DNA of 39,970 nucleotides, taken from an uncultured Acetatifactor sp. GTDB taxonomy: Bacteria > Bacillota > Clostridia > Lachnospirales > Lachnospiraceae. Within the stretch, counting starts at the first letter, position 1. Each line of letters opens with the position of its first letter. Below the pieces are notes generated by a model. It was not told where the DNA came from, did no database searches, and was given only the letters and a program-made list of their open reading frames with translations. A program made the position numbers and the translations under genes. The DNA is taken from the NCBI GenBank assembly GCA_910589035.1, contig CAJUSI010000003.1, forward strand, positions 1 to 39,970, given 5' to 3'. This document shows positions 8,844 to 16,310 of the stretch, in pieces.

Positions 8844-11330
8844 TTACCTGTTCTCATTCAGAAGCAGCTGCACCCGGTTCTGGATAATTCCTATCACTTC
8901 ATCCAGGCTCTTATCCCCTGCATAATAAGGCGCAGTCTCCTCTAGAACAATGCTGACTACCTTGTTCCGCAGTCCTGACTCCGGGGTGAAGTCAGCGGTT
9001 TCCAGAAACTCCATCAGCTTCTCCGCCATTTCAGGGGGTGTTTCATAAGCATGCACCTCTTTATCATTCAAGATATAAGACATATTGCGCGGTTGTGTAA
9101 CCGCTTTCTCCATCAGCTTCTGAAGCCGGGTTCTGCTTGTGGGCAGGCCGTTTCTCCACTCTACATCATCCTTCGAGGACGATATGTAATATTCCAGGAA
9201 TTCCCATGCCCCTTCCCTGTTCCCAGCTCCCGCTACAATGCCAAGAGGCGCTTCCACCTGCAGGCTGGCGGTTCCCCTGCCATCCGCCGTGGGAAATCCT
9301 GTCAGCATAACCTCCTCACCGCACTGAATCTCCCATAGGACGGCGTCCTGGAAATCTATATAGCCCTCCATTAACAAAGCTTCCTTAGGAAAATACCCCT
9401 GTGTGCTAAAAACTCGCGTCCGCGGGTCGGCAGGCAATACATCTGAATGCTCCCCAACCCATTTGATGAGCCTGCGGAATCCCTCACTGTCAAAATTACA
9501 CTTTCCTTTCTCCCAGTCCACATATTCTTCCAGATACCAGGCCGCGCAGAATTTCCCAAGCAGATGCTCCCTTGTCACCAGACCCCGATTGGCTTTTCCG
9601 GTATCCGCATCATAACGGGCATTGCTCAATAGGAGTGTCTGTTCCGGATACTGCTCCGCAAGGGCGTATACATCCTCCATGGTCCAGCTGTCCAGACCGC
9701 CCACCTGGGAGGTACGCCCGCCCACAGCCGTAGGGCTGAAACGTACGGGAATGCCCACCAGACATCCTTCAATGGTATATCCTTCCAGCGCATTCTTCAG
9801 GAAGTCCTCCCTGTCCAGTACGCCGCTGCTTTCCAGCCAGGGCGACAAATCCTCCAGCAGCCCCTTTTCCATATCCTTTTTAAGATCCCTTCCGGACAGG
9901 GAAAGGAGATCAGGCGGGGTGGAAGAGGAGAGCGCCGCGCTCAGCCGTGTCTGCGCGCCGGAGGCTGTTTCACCGGTATATCCGTAGCTTTCCAGGACCA
10001 CCTGATACTCTTCATTCAGCCTGTTGAAACGAAGGACAGCGTTTTTCAGCTCCGAAGGTACGTCAAAACCCGCCAATACCACAGCCTTCTTCTCCGGTAA
10101 TTCCTCCACAGGCGTTTTTACCAGCAGGTAGAGGCCTTCCATTCCAGGTTCGTTATACCATACCAGGAGTTTTTCCCGCTCCAGCACGATACAGTCCCTG
10201 ATATTGCTGTAGATCAACCCGCTGTTGAACCACTGCAGTATCTCCGTGCTGCCTTCCGTCTCCCCGCCATATTCATAGAAGCTTTCGGAAACCGTGAAAA
10301 ATACTTTTCCCTGGAATACAGTGCTGCTTTCCAGCCAGTTACTCCCTGAAAGCCCCTCCACCTCCGTCAGAACCTTTCCGCCCTGGGGTACTAATTCCAT
10401 CCCTCTCCAACGGGAATCAAAGTCCTCAAAGACAAAATAATACACATTACCCCTGGAATCTCCCAGTAGCTGTTCTGAAGAATAATTTTTCCCCTTGTAT
10501 TCTTCTGTGCCAATTATGCCGGTCTCGTGGCCGTCCCTGTCTGCCGTGAGGATGCATTCCGTCGTCAGCATGTATACACCGCCGTTTCCGTCCACCGCCA
10601 GGCTGTCATTCAACGGTTCCAGTCCGCTGAAAAAGCGTCTGTACGCCCATCCCCCATACGCCGTCCGCTTGCACAGCACGCTTCCCAGGCTCTCCATGGA
10701 ATAATAGTCGCCCAGGCGGCAGTCCAGTACAAAGTACACATTCTGTTCATGGTCCACCACATAGTCCATAAGATTAAAACAGAAGTAATCCTTCTCTGGG
10801 TTCACCATTACGAAACCGTTCAGCCCCGGTTTGACGGGGCTGCTCTTTCTGTCCATAGCCATGTCCAGCATGGCAAGGACTTCGTTCTCGCTGATAGTTC
10901 CTTCCCCAGTGCCGGTTCCTTCATCCTTTTCAAAAGAGTAAGCAGAAACAGAGAAGAGTGTATCCGCACCTGCAAAGTCCACTGCGTCGCCATCTTCCGG
11001 GAGTATAGTTCTCTCAACAGTATAGCCGGCAACAGGCATCTGATCCCCGTTAACCCGGAGACCTTCAGCCGGACTCTCACAGGTATCCCGCATATAATAG
11101 ATCTGTCCGCCTTCCGCGGCAGGATTCCGAAATCCTTCCGGCAGGCTGTATCCTCCCGAGGACGAGGTTGCAAGCTGCTGTGCCACATAAACATAGGCGG
11201 ATGTCTGTTCCTCCGAATTCTCATTCCCTTTGCCGCAGCCTGACAATACATATGCTATGGAGAAAAGGCACGCCGCCAGGGTGAGCTTCCGTTTTCCCGT
11301 TTTCTTTGTATTCCTGATATTCCTTTTCAT
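8844..11330 (-). CDS. Propeller-like/solute-binding-protein lipoprotein, paralog 3
   Basis: 828 residues, same length and architecture as paralog 2. It has a lipoprotein signal (MKRNIRNTKKTGKRK, hydrophobic stretch, lipobox VLSGC) and a serine-rich SEEQTSAYVYVAQQLA stalk. Next comes a probable beta-propeller (about 45-400), then a solute-binding domain from about 405 with VVLAGFDVPSELKNAVLRFN, STPPDLLSLSGRDL, EGCLVGIPVRFSP, WTMEDVYALAEQYPEQ and GIVAGAGNREGAWEFLEYY. It resembles copy 1 through much of the binding domain and copy 2 at the C-terminal end (ETAPYYAGDKSLDEV), a mosaic that suggests gene conversion. The ATG at 11330 follows AAAAAGGAGAAAATACAGC. Own promoter about 30 bases upstream. 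The function is probably ligand capture or extracellular sensing; the ligand cannot be read from sequence. Confidence 0.88.
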   Translation of the reverse strand: MKRNIRNTKKTGKRKLTLAACLFSIAYVLSGCGKGNENSEEQTSAYVYVAQQLATSSSGGYSLPEGFRNPAAEGGQIYYMRDTCESPAEGLRVNGDQMPVAGYTVERTILPEDGDAVDFAGADTLFSVSAYSFEKDEGTGTGEGTISENEVLAMLDMAMDRKSSPVKPGLNGFVMVNPEKDYFCFNLMDYVVDHEQNVYFVLDCRLGDYYSMESLGSVLCKRTAYGGWAYRRFFSGLEPLNDSLAVDGNGGVYMLTTECILTADRDGHETGIIGTEEYKGKNYSSEQLLGDSRGNVYYFVFEDFDSRWRGMELVPQGGKVLTEVEGLSGSNWLESSTVFQGKVFFTVSESFYEYGGETEGSTEILQWFNSGLIYSNIRDCIVLEREKLLVWYNEPGMEGLYLLVKTPVEELPEKKAVVLAGFDVPSELKNAVLRFNRLNEEYQVVLESYGYTGETASGAQTRLSAALSSSTPPDLLSLSGRDLKKDMEKGLLEDLSPWLESSGVLDREDFLKNALEGYTIEGCLVGIPVRFSPTAVGGRTSQVGGLDSWTMEDVYALAEQYPEQTLLLSNARYDADTGKANRGLVTREHLLGKFCAAWYLEEYVDWEKGKCNFDSEGFRRLIKWVGEHSDVLPADPRTRVFSTQGYFPKEALLMEGYIDFQDAVLWEIQCGEEVMLTGFPTADGRGTASLQVEAPLGIVAGAGNREGAWEFLEYYISSSKDDVEWRNGLPTSRTRLQKLMEKAVTQPRNMSYILNDKEVHAYETPPEMAEKLMEFLETADFTPESGLRNKVVSIVLEETAPYYAGDKSLDEVIGIIQNRVQLLLNENR

Positions 11331-11361
11331 GCTGTATTTTCTCCTTTTTAAGCTTTACTTC

Positions 11362-11390
11362 ATTATAGCTCATTTAGCTATGAGGCACAA
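11362..11390 (-). promoter_or_regulatory. Promoter with inverted repeat, lipoprotein copy 3
   Basis: Minus strand: TTGTGC (-35, 11390-11385), 17 bp, TATAAT (-10, 11367-11362), with the CTCAT-N6-ATGAG dyad at 11369-11384. A repressor bound here would block both promoter boxes. Confidence 0.78.
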
Positions 11391-11427
11391 CATCCAGAAA
11401 GGTGCTGCAATGGCGAAACCACATAAA

Positions 11428-11459
11428 GGGAAAGGGAGAAATGCTGCCTCCCCTTCCCC
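11428..11459 (-). terminator. Hairpin between cysteine-rich gene and lipoprotein copy 3
   Basis: Minus strand GGGAAGGGGAG pairs with CTCCCTTTCCC, then TTTAT. It is homologous to the element at 8755-8786 with a changed loop, and lies after the 11517-11930 gene, so it likely ends that transcript before the copy 3 promoter. Confidence 0.5.
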
Positions 11460-11516
11460 GGAGCTCCTGTGAATGTCTGCCTGCGTCAAATACTATTGGG
11501 TTCATTTTTTCAGACA

Positions 11517-11930
11517 CTAAAATGGTGTTTTGTGAGGGCCGTTTTCATTATCGCAAGGAACAGATGTTCTTTCTGTATAATGACAAGCCCCGCACACAAC
11601 TTCGTAGTTGTGACTTAACTCTACATGTCCCAAATCACGATAAGTAGTCCATGAATGATTCTCTAGGCCTTCAAATTCACAGTGTCTGAGAAAGGCATAG
11701 CAATCCATACAAATACAATCGCCATATACTTTTTTATAGTGAGCCGAAGAACCTCTCGATGTATATTCAGCCTTTGTCGCTCTGAACTCAATATTAACAT
11801 GATTACAAATGAAAGATCTTTCTATTCCCCTATCACCCATATACTGCGCAGCATTGACTGGCACAGTATATACAGTTAACAAAGCCATGCACATCAGCCC
11901 TGATACAATTCTTTTAATCTTGTTACCCAT
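11517..11930 (-). CDS. Exported cysteine-rich small protein, paralog A (137 aa)
   Basis: Not a family I recognise. Residues 1-28 form a classical signal peptide (MGNKIKRIVSGLMCMALL core, cleavage likely after VNA). The mature part has eight cysteines. Those shared with paralog B are a C-x-H near the start, a CMDC pair, a VC-x2-C pair and a final SVPC. Also shared is the block ENHSW...DLGHVELSHNYEVVC and the end NGPHKTPF. The paired cysteines with nearby histidines look like a metal-binding or disulfide scaffold. The ATG follows AAGGAGGTAAAATGA. Tandem with paralog B (77-base gap) and upstream of the lipoprotein triplet on the same strand; a hairpin separates it from copy 3. Secretion and duplication parallel the lipoproteins, but a shared function is only inference. 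Confidence 0.8.
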   Translation of the reverse strand: MGNKIKRIVSGLMCMALLTVYTVPVNAAQYMGDRGIERSFICNHVNIEFRATKAEYTSRGSSAHYKKVYGDCICMDCYAFLRHCEFEGLENHSWTTYRDLGHVELSHNYEVVCGACHYTERTSVPCDNENGPHKTPF

Positions 11931-12006
11931 TCATTTTACCTCCTTATCGAATAATCTTGGATTTTCTTTATCCATTTCTCTTTGGAATTAACTCATGTTT
12001 CTGATA

Positions 12007-12417
12007 TTAAAATGGTGTTTTGTGAGGGCCATTCTTATTGGGGCAGGGAACAGATGTTTTTTCTGTATGATAGCAATTTCTGCACACAACTTCGTAGTTG
12101 TGACTTAACTCTACATGTCCCAAATCACGATAAGTCCATGAGTGATTCTCCAGTCCTTGATCAGCTCTATAACTTCTAATTAAAGTGTTACAATCCATAC
12201 AAGTGTAGTTTTCATATTTTACTTTACGATGAGTAATGGAACCGGTCGATGTATATACAGTGTCATATGTGATATCAATATGCACATGCTTGCACGCCGA
12301 AGCCGTTTCTACCCCCATATCCTCCATATACTGCGCGGCATTGACCGGTACGGCATACACCGCCAGCAAAGCCATACACATCAGCCCGGAAATAATTTTT
12401 TTGATTTTGCTACTCAT
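12007..12417 (-). CDS. Exported cysteine-rich small protein, paralog B (136 aa)
   Basis: Tandem paralog of the 11517-11930 product. I chose the ATG at 12417 (MSSKIKKIISGLMCMALL) because CAGGAGGTAAAAAGT precedes it at the right distance and paralog A starts at the same place; a longer frame to 12495 lacks this. Signal peptide residues 1-28. Six cysteines remain in the mature part, exactly the set conserved with paralog A: AC-K-H, TCMDC, VCRNC and SVPC. The leader sequences before both genes are also similar (GATTATTC then AGGAGGTAAAA), so the duplication included the 5' region. No clear promoter was found upstream. Function unknown; an extracellular metal-binding or disulfide-stabilised role is possible. 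Confidence 0.8.
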   Translation of the reverse strand: MSSKIKKIISGLMCMALLAVYAVPVNAAQYMEDMGVETASACKHVHIDITYDTVYTSTGSITHRKVKYENYTCMDCNTLIRSYRADQGLENHSWTYRDLGHVELSHNYEVVCRNCYHTEKTSVPCPNKNGPHKTPF

Positions 12418-12525
12418 ACTTTTTACCTCCTGTGAATAATCCTGGATTTTTCGTTTCATCTTTTGAATTGACGCAGGCACATTCCATCGCTCCATTAACA
12501 GGGTAGCAGATTACTCGGGCGTATT

Positions 12526-12590
12526 CAAGGGACAGAGTTGTTCATTATTTTCGCCAAAAAGGCCCAAAAAATGAACAACTCTGTCCCTTG
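12526..12590. repeat. Perfect 21-bp inverted repeat (long hairpin)
   Basis: Arms 12526-12546 and 12570-12590 are perfectly complementary and begin CAAGGGACAGAGTTG; the 23-base centre can extend the stem with TTTT/AAAA and GCC/GGC. The GGGACAG...CTGTCCC type of arm resembles REP-like or MITE-like units mobilised by IS200-type (RAYT) transposases, but no transposase gene is in the window. It lies between the divergent cysteine-rich gene B and the exported peptide gene. Confidence 0.8.
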
Positions 12591-12616
12591 CCATGCACAG
12601 GATAAAATGCCATAAT
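12588..12616 (+). promoter_or_regulatory. Probable promoter of the exported peptide gene
   Basis: TTGCCA (12588-12593), 17 bp spacer, CATAAT (12611-12616). The -35 box begins in the last bases of the 21-bp inverted repeat, so the hairpin element may have brought or altered this promoter. Confidence 0.5.
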
Positions 12617-12651
12617 TGACATGAAATACATTTTTAAGGAGGATTCAGCAA

Positions 12652-12873
12652 ATGAAAAACAATTTATTAAAACATCTCTTCAAATTGACAGCCACCATCC
12701 TGGCATGCGCCGTCGTCAGTATCAGTATTCCTACCACCACGCCCCCTGGCCCCGGTAATACCGGCGGCGACCTGAAAATAGAAAATCAGGAACCCGGAGA
12801 GGGTGGTGATGAGGAACCGGGGATTTCTCCCCAAAATGATAATGATGAATTCAAAAAAGAGAAATTGGATTAA
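12652..12873 (+). CDS. Small exported acidic peptide (73 aa), possible signal peptide precursor
   Basis: Not recognised by family. ATG follows AAGGAGGATTCAGCAA, an excellent ribosome binding site. Residues 1-26 are a signal sequence (basic KNNLLKHLFK, hydrophobic LTATILACAVVSISI), then TTTPPGPGNTGGD and an acidic, Gly/Pro/Asn/Glu-rich tail ending FKKEKLD. It has no cysteine in the mature part and no fold is predicted by eye. It is convergent with, and 31 bases from the end of, a large HTH/helical-repeat regulator. That arrangement, a short exported pre-peptide beside a RRNPP-like regulator, is typical of intercellular peptide signalling (Phr, SHP, PapR and similar systems). The signalling role is inference; it could also be an exported protein of no regulatory function. 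Confidence 0.7.
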   Translation: MKNNLLKHLFKLTATILACAVVSISIPTTTPPGPGNTGGDLKIENQEPGEGGDEEPGISPQNDNDEFKKEKLD

Positions 12874-12904
12874 TTGTGATATATTGTGATATCTCCTGGA
12901 AAAT

Positions 12905-14974
12905 TTACTTTTCATCCTTTATAGACTTTAACTTTTTCTGGTAAAAGAGAGTTGTCTTACTTTGAGCCAGCTGACTGAGCAGGATGCATTTATTCAGTTC
13001 TTCCTCATCGTCCAGGACGATATCTGTGGGGATGCCTTTTTTTCTCCGCTCTGTGAAGTTCCACCAGCGATCATATAAAAAGTCGTGTATCGACCAGAGC
13101 CTTCTGGTTCTAAGGCATCCCATTATAATGACGGAATCGTACCTGTCCGCCTTATCAAATTGTCCCATATTGCCTCTCATGCTTCCCACGAACTTCATAA
13201 TAAATTCATACATACCGGACACGGTTTCGATCTCTCCCGTGTCAGTAAATGGCTGATATATTTCCTCAAGTCGCTGCATGCATGTAAGGAATTCCTCGCT
13301 TTCCCTGTCCATTCCCTGCATCAGATTCTGGATGCAGGACTGCTCCTCATGGGTCAGGTATTTTTCACCCGGCTTCAAAAAGGCCTCGTAAGGAAGCGTG
13401 ATCTCCAGAGCTTCCCGCATGTGTGTGCAGTACTCCTGTTTATCAATCATCCCCTTTTCCCAGCGCAGCAGTATCTCTTTGCGCAAGAGTGTCTGTCTGT
13501 TACATGCAATGTCCATGGGCACCAGCTGCTTAATCCTCTCCAGGAGCCTCTCCACTTCTTCCCATTGATTCTTATTGATGTGCTCCCGCAGTCTCTCCAT
13601 CAGCTCCCTGGCTTCCGGAACTCCTGTCACCAGCTCCGTCTTCACCAGCTCCTCTGACAGCCCCAGCTTTTCGAACAATTCCCTTACGATCGCCCGTTGG
13701 GGAGTCGTAGTGCGCTTCAGTATCCTGCGCAGCGTCTTAATACTGCACACTCCGCCGCAAAGCGCCTCCCCCTTTAAGCCGAACATTTCGCTCCGGATGC
13801 GGATTACGTCATTGGTACAGTACACACCCTTTGACACATAGAGATAGCAGTAGCCAAAGGTCTCCTTCGGCACGCCGAATTCCGCATAGACTGCTTCCAG
13901 GACCTGCTTCCACTGCATGTTTTCCTGCCGGAGACGATGGCGCGTCTCCGGGTTATGACGGCGGAAGGGGAGTTCCTCCAGTCTGCCGAAGAGCCTCTCC
14001 CTCATGTCCAGAATTTCCCACAGGAAATACATCCTGCCGTTCTCCCTCAGGATCTTCAAGGCCCGGTTGCAGTATTTCAGAAGCTCCAGAACCCTTTCTT
14101 CCGGTATCCCTTCTTCCAGCATTCCTTCTTCCGGAGTTCCTTTTTCCCCAATGCGCCGCTTCATCAGACTTCTGCACAGGAAATAGACCGCCTTGGCATA
14201 TAGCTTTGCCTTTCCGCGCCGGTCTATCCTCCCGGATTCCAAATACTCCACCACCTCCCGGTACCGGGCCGGGCGTTCCCCTTCTTCCCTGTAATGCTCC
14301 GTCTCCAGAACCAGGTTCAGCTCCTTGACGGACAGGACCAGATCTGCTATTTTCCTGCTTTCCAGCGCGGGCATGGTAAGGCCGGCGGCTTCCCGCAGCA
14401 GCGCCCGGACTTCCTCTTGCAGGGATGTGCGGGATGTGTTTTCTCCGCAGATTTTGCCGGGATCCGTCCCTTCCCGATTCTCGTAATAGGCCCTTATCTG
14501 TGCCAGCATGGCAAGAAGGAACTGTCTCTCCAGCTTCCTGCCTTCCGGCAGCTTATCCATATCCGTTTCGTCCCTTCTCTTCATTTGTCGTCCGTCACCT
14601 TCCGAAGACTCCGTGGCAGTATAATCTTTTTCGAAATATACTTCTTTCGGGCAATAGGTGTTCCGGTATACTTCCAGAAGCTCCTCCGCCTGGTCCATTT
14701 CCTCCCAGGCGATATGGTGCAGGATGGTGTGCTGCATTTTCCACTGTGCATATTCCTCCCAGCCCAGGTAGCATTCATAGTCCTCCGCCCCTACACCCAG
14801 CCGCTCCAGAATGGCTTCCCGCAGCATTCTTCCCGGCTCCCGTTCCCCCTGCTCTATGTAAAAGGCCGCCCGTTCGCTGCACAGCCTATCGCAAAGCTGA
14901 TTCATTGACAGGCCCCGCTTGTCCCGCTTCTCATTCACATATTTTGCAAACTGCTTTGCTCCGCTCTTATCCAT
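12905..14974 (-). CDS. Large HTH transcriptional regulator with helical repeats (RRNPP-like)
   Basis: 689 residues from ATG 14974, chosen because AAGGGGGGAA precedes it; the frame continues upstream but without a ribosome binding site. Residues about 5-60 form an XRE-type helix-turn-helix (FAKYVNEKRDKRGLSMNQLC, then SERAAFYIEQGEREPGRM and LLERLGV-like end). The remainder is almost wholly alpha-helical with repeated pairs resembling TPR units (AEELLEVYRNTY, LLKYCNRALKILREN, WEEVERLLERIKQL), as in Rap/PlcR/NprR/Rgg peptide receptors. Around residues 425-465 a second, degenerate HTH-like motif occurs (GVCSIKTLRRILKRTTTPQRA, then LFEKLGLSEE). The small exported peptide gene converges on its 3' end. 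Likely targets are the neighbouring exported-protein genes, but no binding site was proven. Family-level call is good; peptide control is inferred. Confidence 0.75.
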   Translation of the reverse strand: MDKSGAKQFAKYVNEKRDKRGLSMNQLCDRLCSERAAFYIEQGEREPGRMLREAILERLGVGAEDYECYLGWEEYAQWKMQHTILHHIAWEEMDQAEELLEVYRNTYCPKEVYFEKDYTATESSEGDGRQMKRRDETDMDKLPEGRKLERQFLLAMLAQIRAYYENREGTDPGKICGENTSRTSLQEEVRALLREAAGLTMPALESRKIADLVLSVKELNLVLETEHYREEGERPARYREVVEYLESGRIDRRGKAKLYAKAVYFLCRSLMKRRIGEKGTPEEGMLEEGIPEERVLELLKYCNRALKILRENGRMYFLWEILDMRERLFGRLEELPFRRHNPETRHRLRQENMQWKQVLEAVYAEFGVPKETFGYCYLYVSKGVYCTNDVIRIRSEMFGLKGEALCGGVCSIKTLRRILKRTTTPQRAIVRELFEKLGLSEELVKTELVTGVPEARELMERLREHINKNQWEEVERLLERIKQLVPMDIACNRQTLLRKEILLRWEKGMIDKQEYCTHMREALEITLPYEAFLKPGEKYLTHEEQSCIQNLMQGMDRESEEFLTCMQRLEEIYQPFTDTGEIETVSGMYEFIMKFVGSMRGNMGQFDKADRYDSVIIMGCLRTRRLWSIHDFLYDRWWNFTERRKKGIPTDIVLDDEEELNKCILLSQLAQSKTTLFYQKKLKSIKDEK

Positions 14975-15293
14975 TACAGAATTCCCCCCTTTACGATTTC
15001 CTCTCCGTTTTCTCCCGCAACTTTTCCTTTTGGCCCGGTAAATTCTGTTCGCCGCATTCAATGGAACGGCACAATGATGTCGAAAAAATACAATGGCGCT
15101 ATGAAATATGGAATTTTCGCTATTTGTATTATAAACGGACAACTGGAAAAAAGCAAATCAATCCAACTTGGGGACTACCATTTATTTCCGGATTAGTGTA
15201 TAATGGGATTATTCATGGGCGGAGGGGCGGCAGGGAGCCGGATGCTTTCTGCAGCTTTGAGCCAATACTTTACCTGGAGAAGGAGGAGCGGGC
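14975..15293. other. Intergenic region between divergent regulator and ROK kinase genes
   Basis: 319 bases without a gene. On the minus strand TATAAT (15133-15128) with a weak -35 about 18 bp upstream could start the regulator transcript with a leader of about 150 bases. On the plus strand TATAAT (15199-15204) likely serves the ROK gene, although its -35 is poor. The ROK ribosome binding site GGAGAAGGAGGAG ends the region. No riboswitch-like structure was recognised. Confidence 0.5.
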
Positions 15294-16166
15294 ATGTTAA
15301 TCGGAGGAATCGAGGCAGGCGGTACAAAAATGGTCTGTGCCGTGGGAGATGAGAACGGGGTGATTCAGGACAGGGTATCCTTTCCCACAAGGCAGCCGAA
15401 GGAAACTTTTGAGGATATGATCGGGTATTACAGGAAATGGGATATTGAGGCTCTCGGAATCGGGTGCTTCGGCCCCCTGGACCTGGACAGGAAATCGGAG
15501 ACTTATGGGTATATTACGAAGACGCCCAAGGCCGGATGGGAATACTGCGATGTGGTAGGCACCCTGAAGAAGGCTCTGAATGTGCCGATTGGTTTTGATA
15601 CGGATGTAAACGGCGCGGTGCTGGGGGAAGTGACCTGGGGAGCGGCGAAGGGCGCGGAGAGCGCTATCTATGTGACCATCGGCACCGGCGTGGGCGTGGG
15701 CGTCTATGTGAACGGCGGTCTGCTTCACGGACTGGTGCATCCCGAGGGCGGACATATCCTGCTGGCGAGACATCCGGAGGATTCCTATAAGGGAAAATGC
15801 CCCTTCCATGGCAACTGTATGGAAGGACTGGCTTCCGGTCCCGCCGTGGAAGCGCGCTGGGGCAGAAAGGGCGCGGAGCTGGCGGACAGGGATGAGGTCT
15901 GGGAGCTGGAGGCCTATTACATTGCCCAGGCGCTGATGAATTATATTATGGTATATTCTCCCCAGAAGATCATCCTTTGGGGCGGAATTATGCACCAGGA
16001 GAGACTGTTCGGAATGGTGAGGAAAGAAGTGCTGCGCCTGCTGAACGGCTATGTGGCGCATAAGACGATCCTGGAGAAGATTGACGAGTATATCGTTCCT
16101 CCCGCGTTGGGAGAGGATCCGGGAATCATGGGCGCGGTGAAGCTTGGGCTGGATGCGCTTGGATAA
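15294..16166 (+). CDS. scrK: ROK-family fructokinase
   Basis: Phosphorylates fructose to fructose-6-phosphate with ATP in the cytoplasm. 290 residues, normal for the ScrK/GmuE group. Residues 4-18 carry the phosphate-binding GGIEAGGTKMVCAVG; IGTGVGVGVYVNGG is the second nucleotide-binding loop; residues about 149-178 hold the zinc motif of fructokinases, with His149, then CPFHGNC (C169, H172, C175) and EGLASGPA; VNG with Asp before it (DTDVNGAVLGE) supplies the catalytic base. The DSYKGKCPFHG signature favours fructokinase over glucokinase or NagC repressors, and there is no DNA-binding domain. The start follows AAGGAGGAGCGGGC. manA comes 144 bases downstream on the same strand, giving a fructose/mannose catabolic pair. 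Confidence 0.88.
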   Translation: MLIGGIEAGGTKMVCAVGDENGVIQDRVSFPTRQPKETFEDMIGYYRKWDIEALGIGCFGPLDLDRKSETYGYITKTPKAGWEYCDVVGTLKKALNVPIGFDTDVNGAVLGEVTWGAAKGAESAIYVTIGTGVGVGVYVNGGLLHGLVHPEGGHILLARHPEDSYKGKCPFHGNCMEGLASGPAVEARWGRKGAELADRDEVWELEAYYIAQALMNYIMVYSPQKIILWGGIMHQERLFGMVRKEVLRLLNGYVAHKTILEKIDEYIVPPALGEDPGIMGAVKLGLDALG

Positions 16167-16310
16167 CGGATTTGCCGGACGGATTGTGAAAAAGGAAATG
16201 ACAGGCTTTCGAACTTTGAGGTTTTGGAGTTTTGAAAAAAGGGAAATGGCAAAGATTCGGAGTTTTCAAAAAGCAGATGGAAATAATAGAGTTTCGGAGG
16301 AGAGCAGAGC

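Noticed and set aside
14975..15142. N-terminal extension of the large regulator
   Set aside because: The extra 56 residues are basic and low in structure without a ribosome binding site; ATG 14974 has AAGGGGGGAA and starts the HTH domain.
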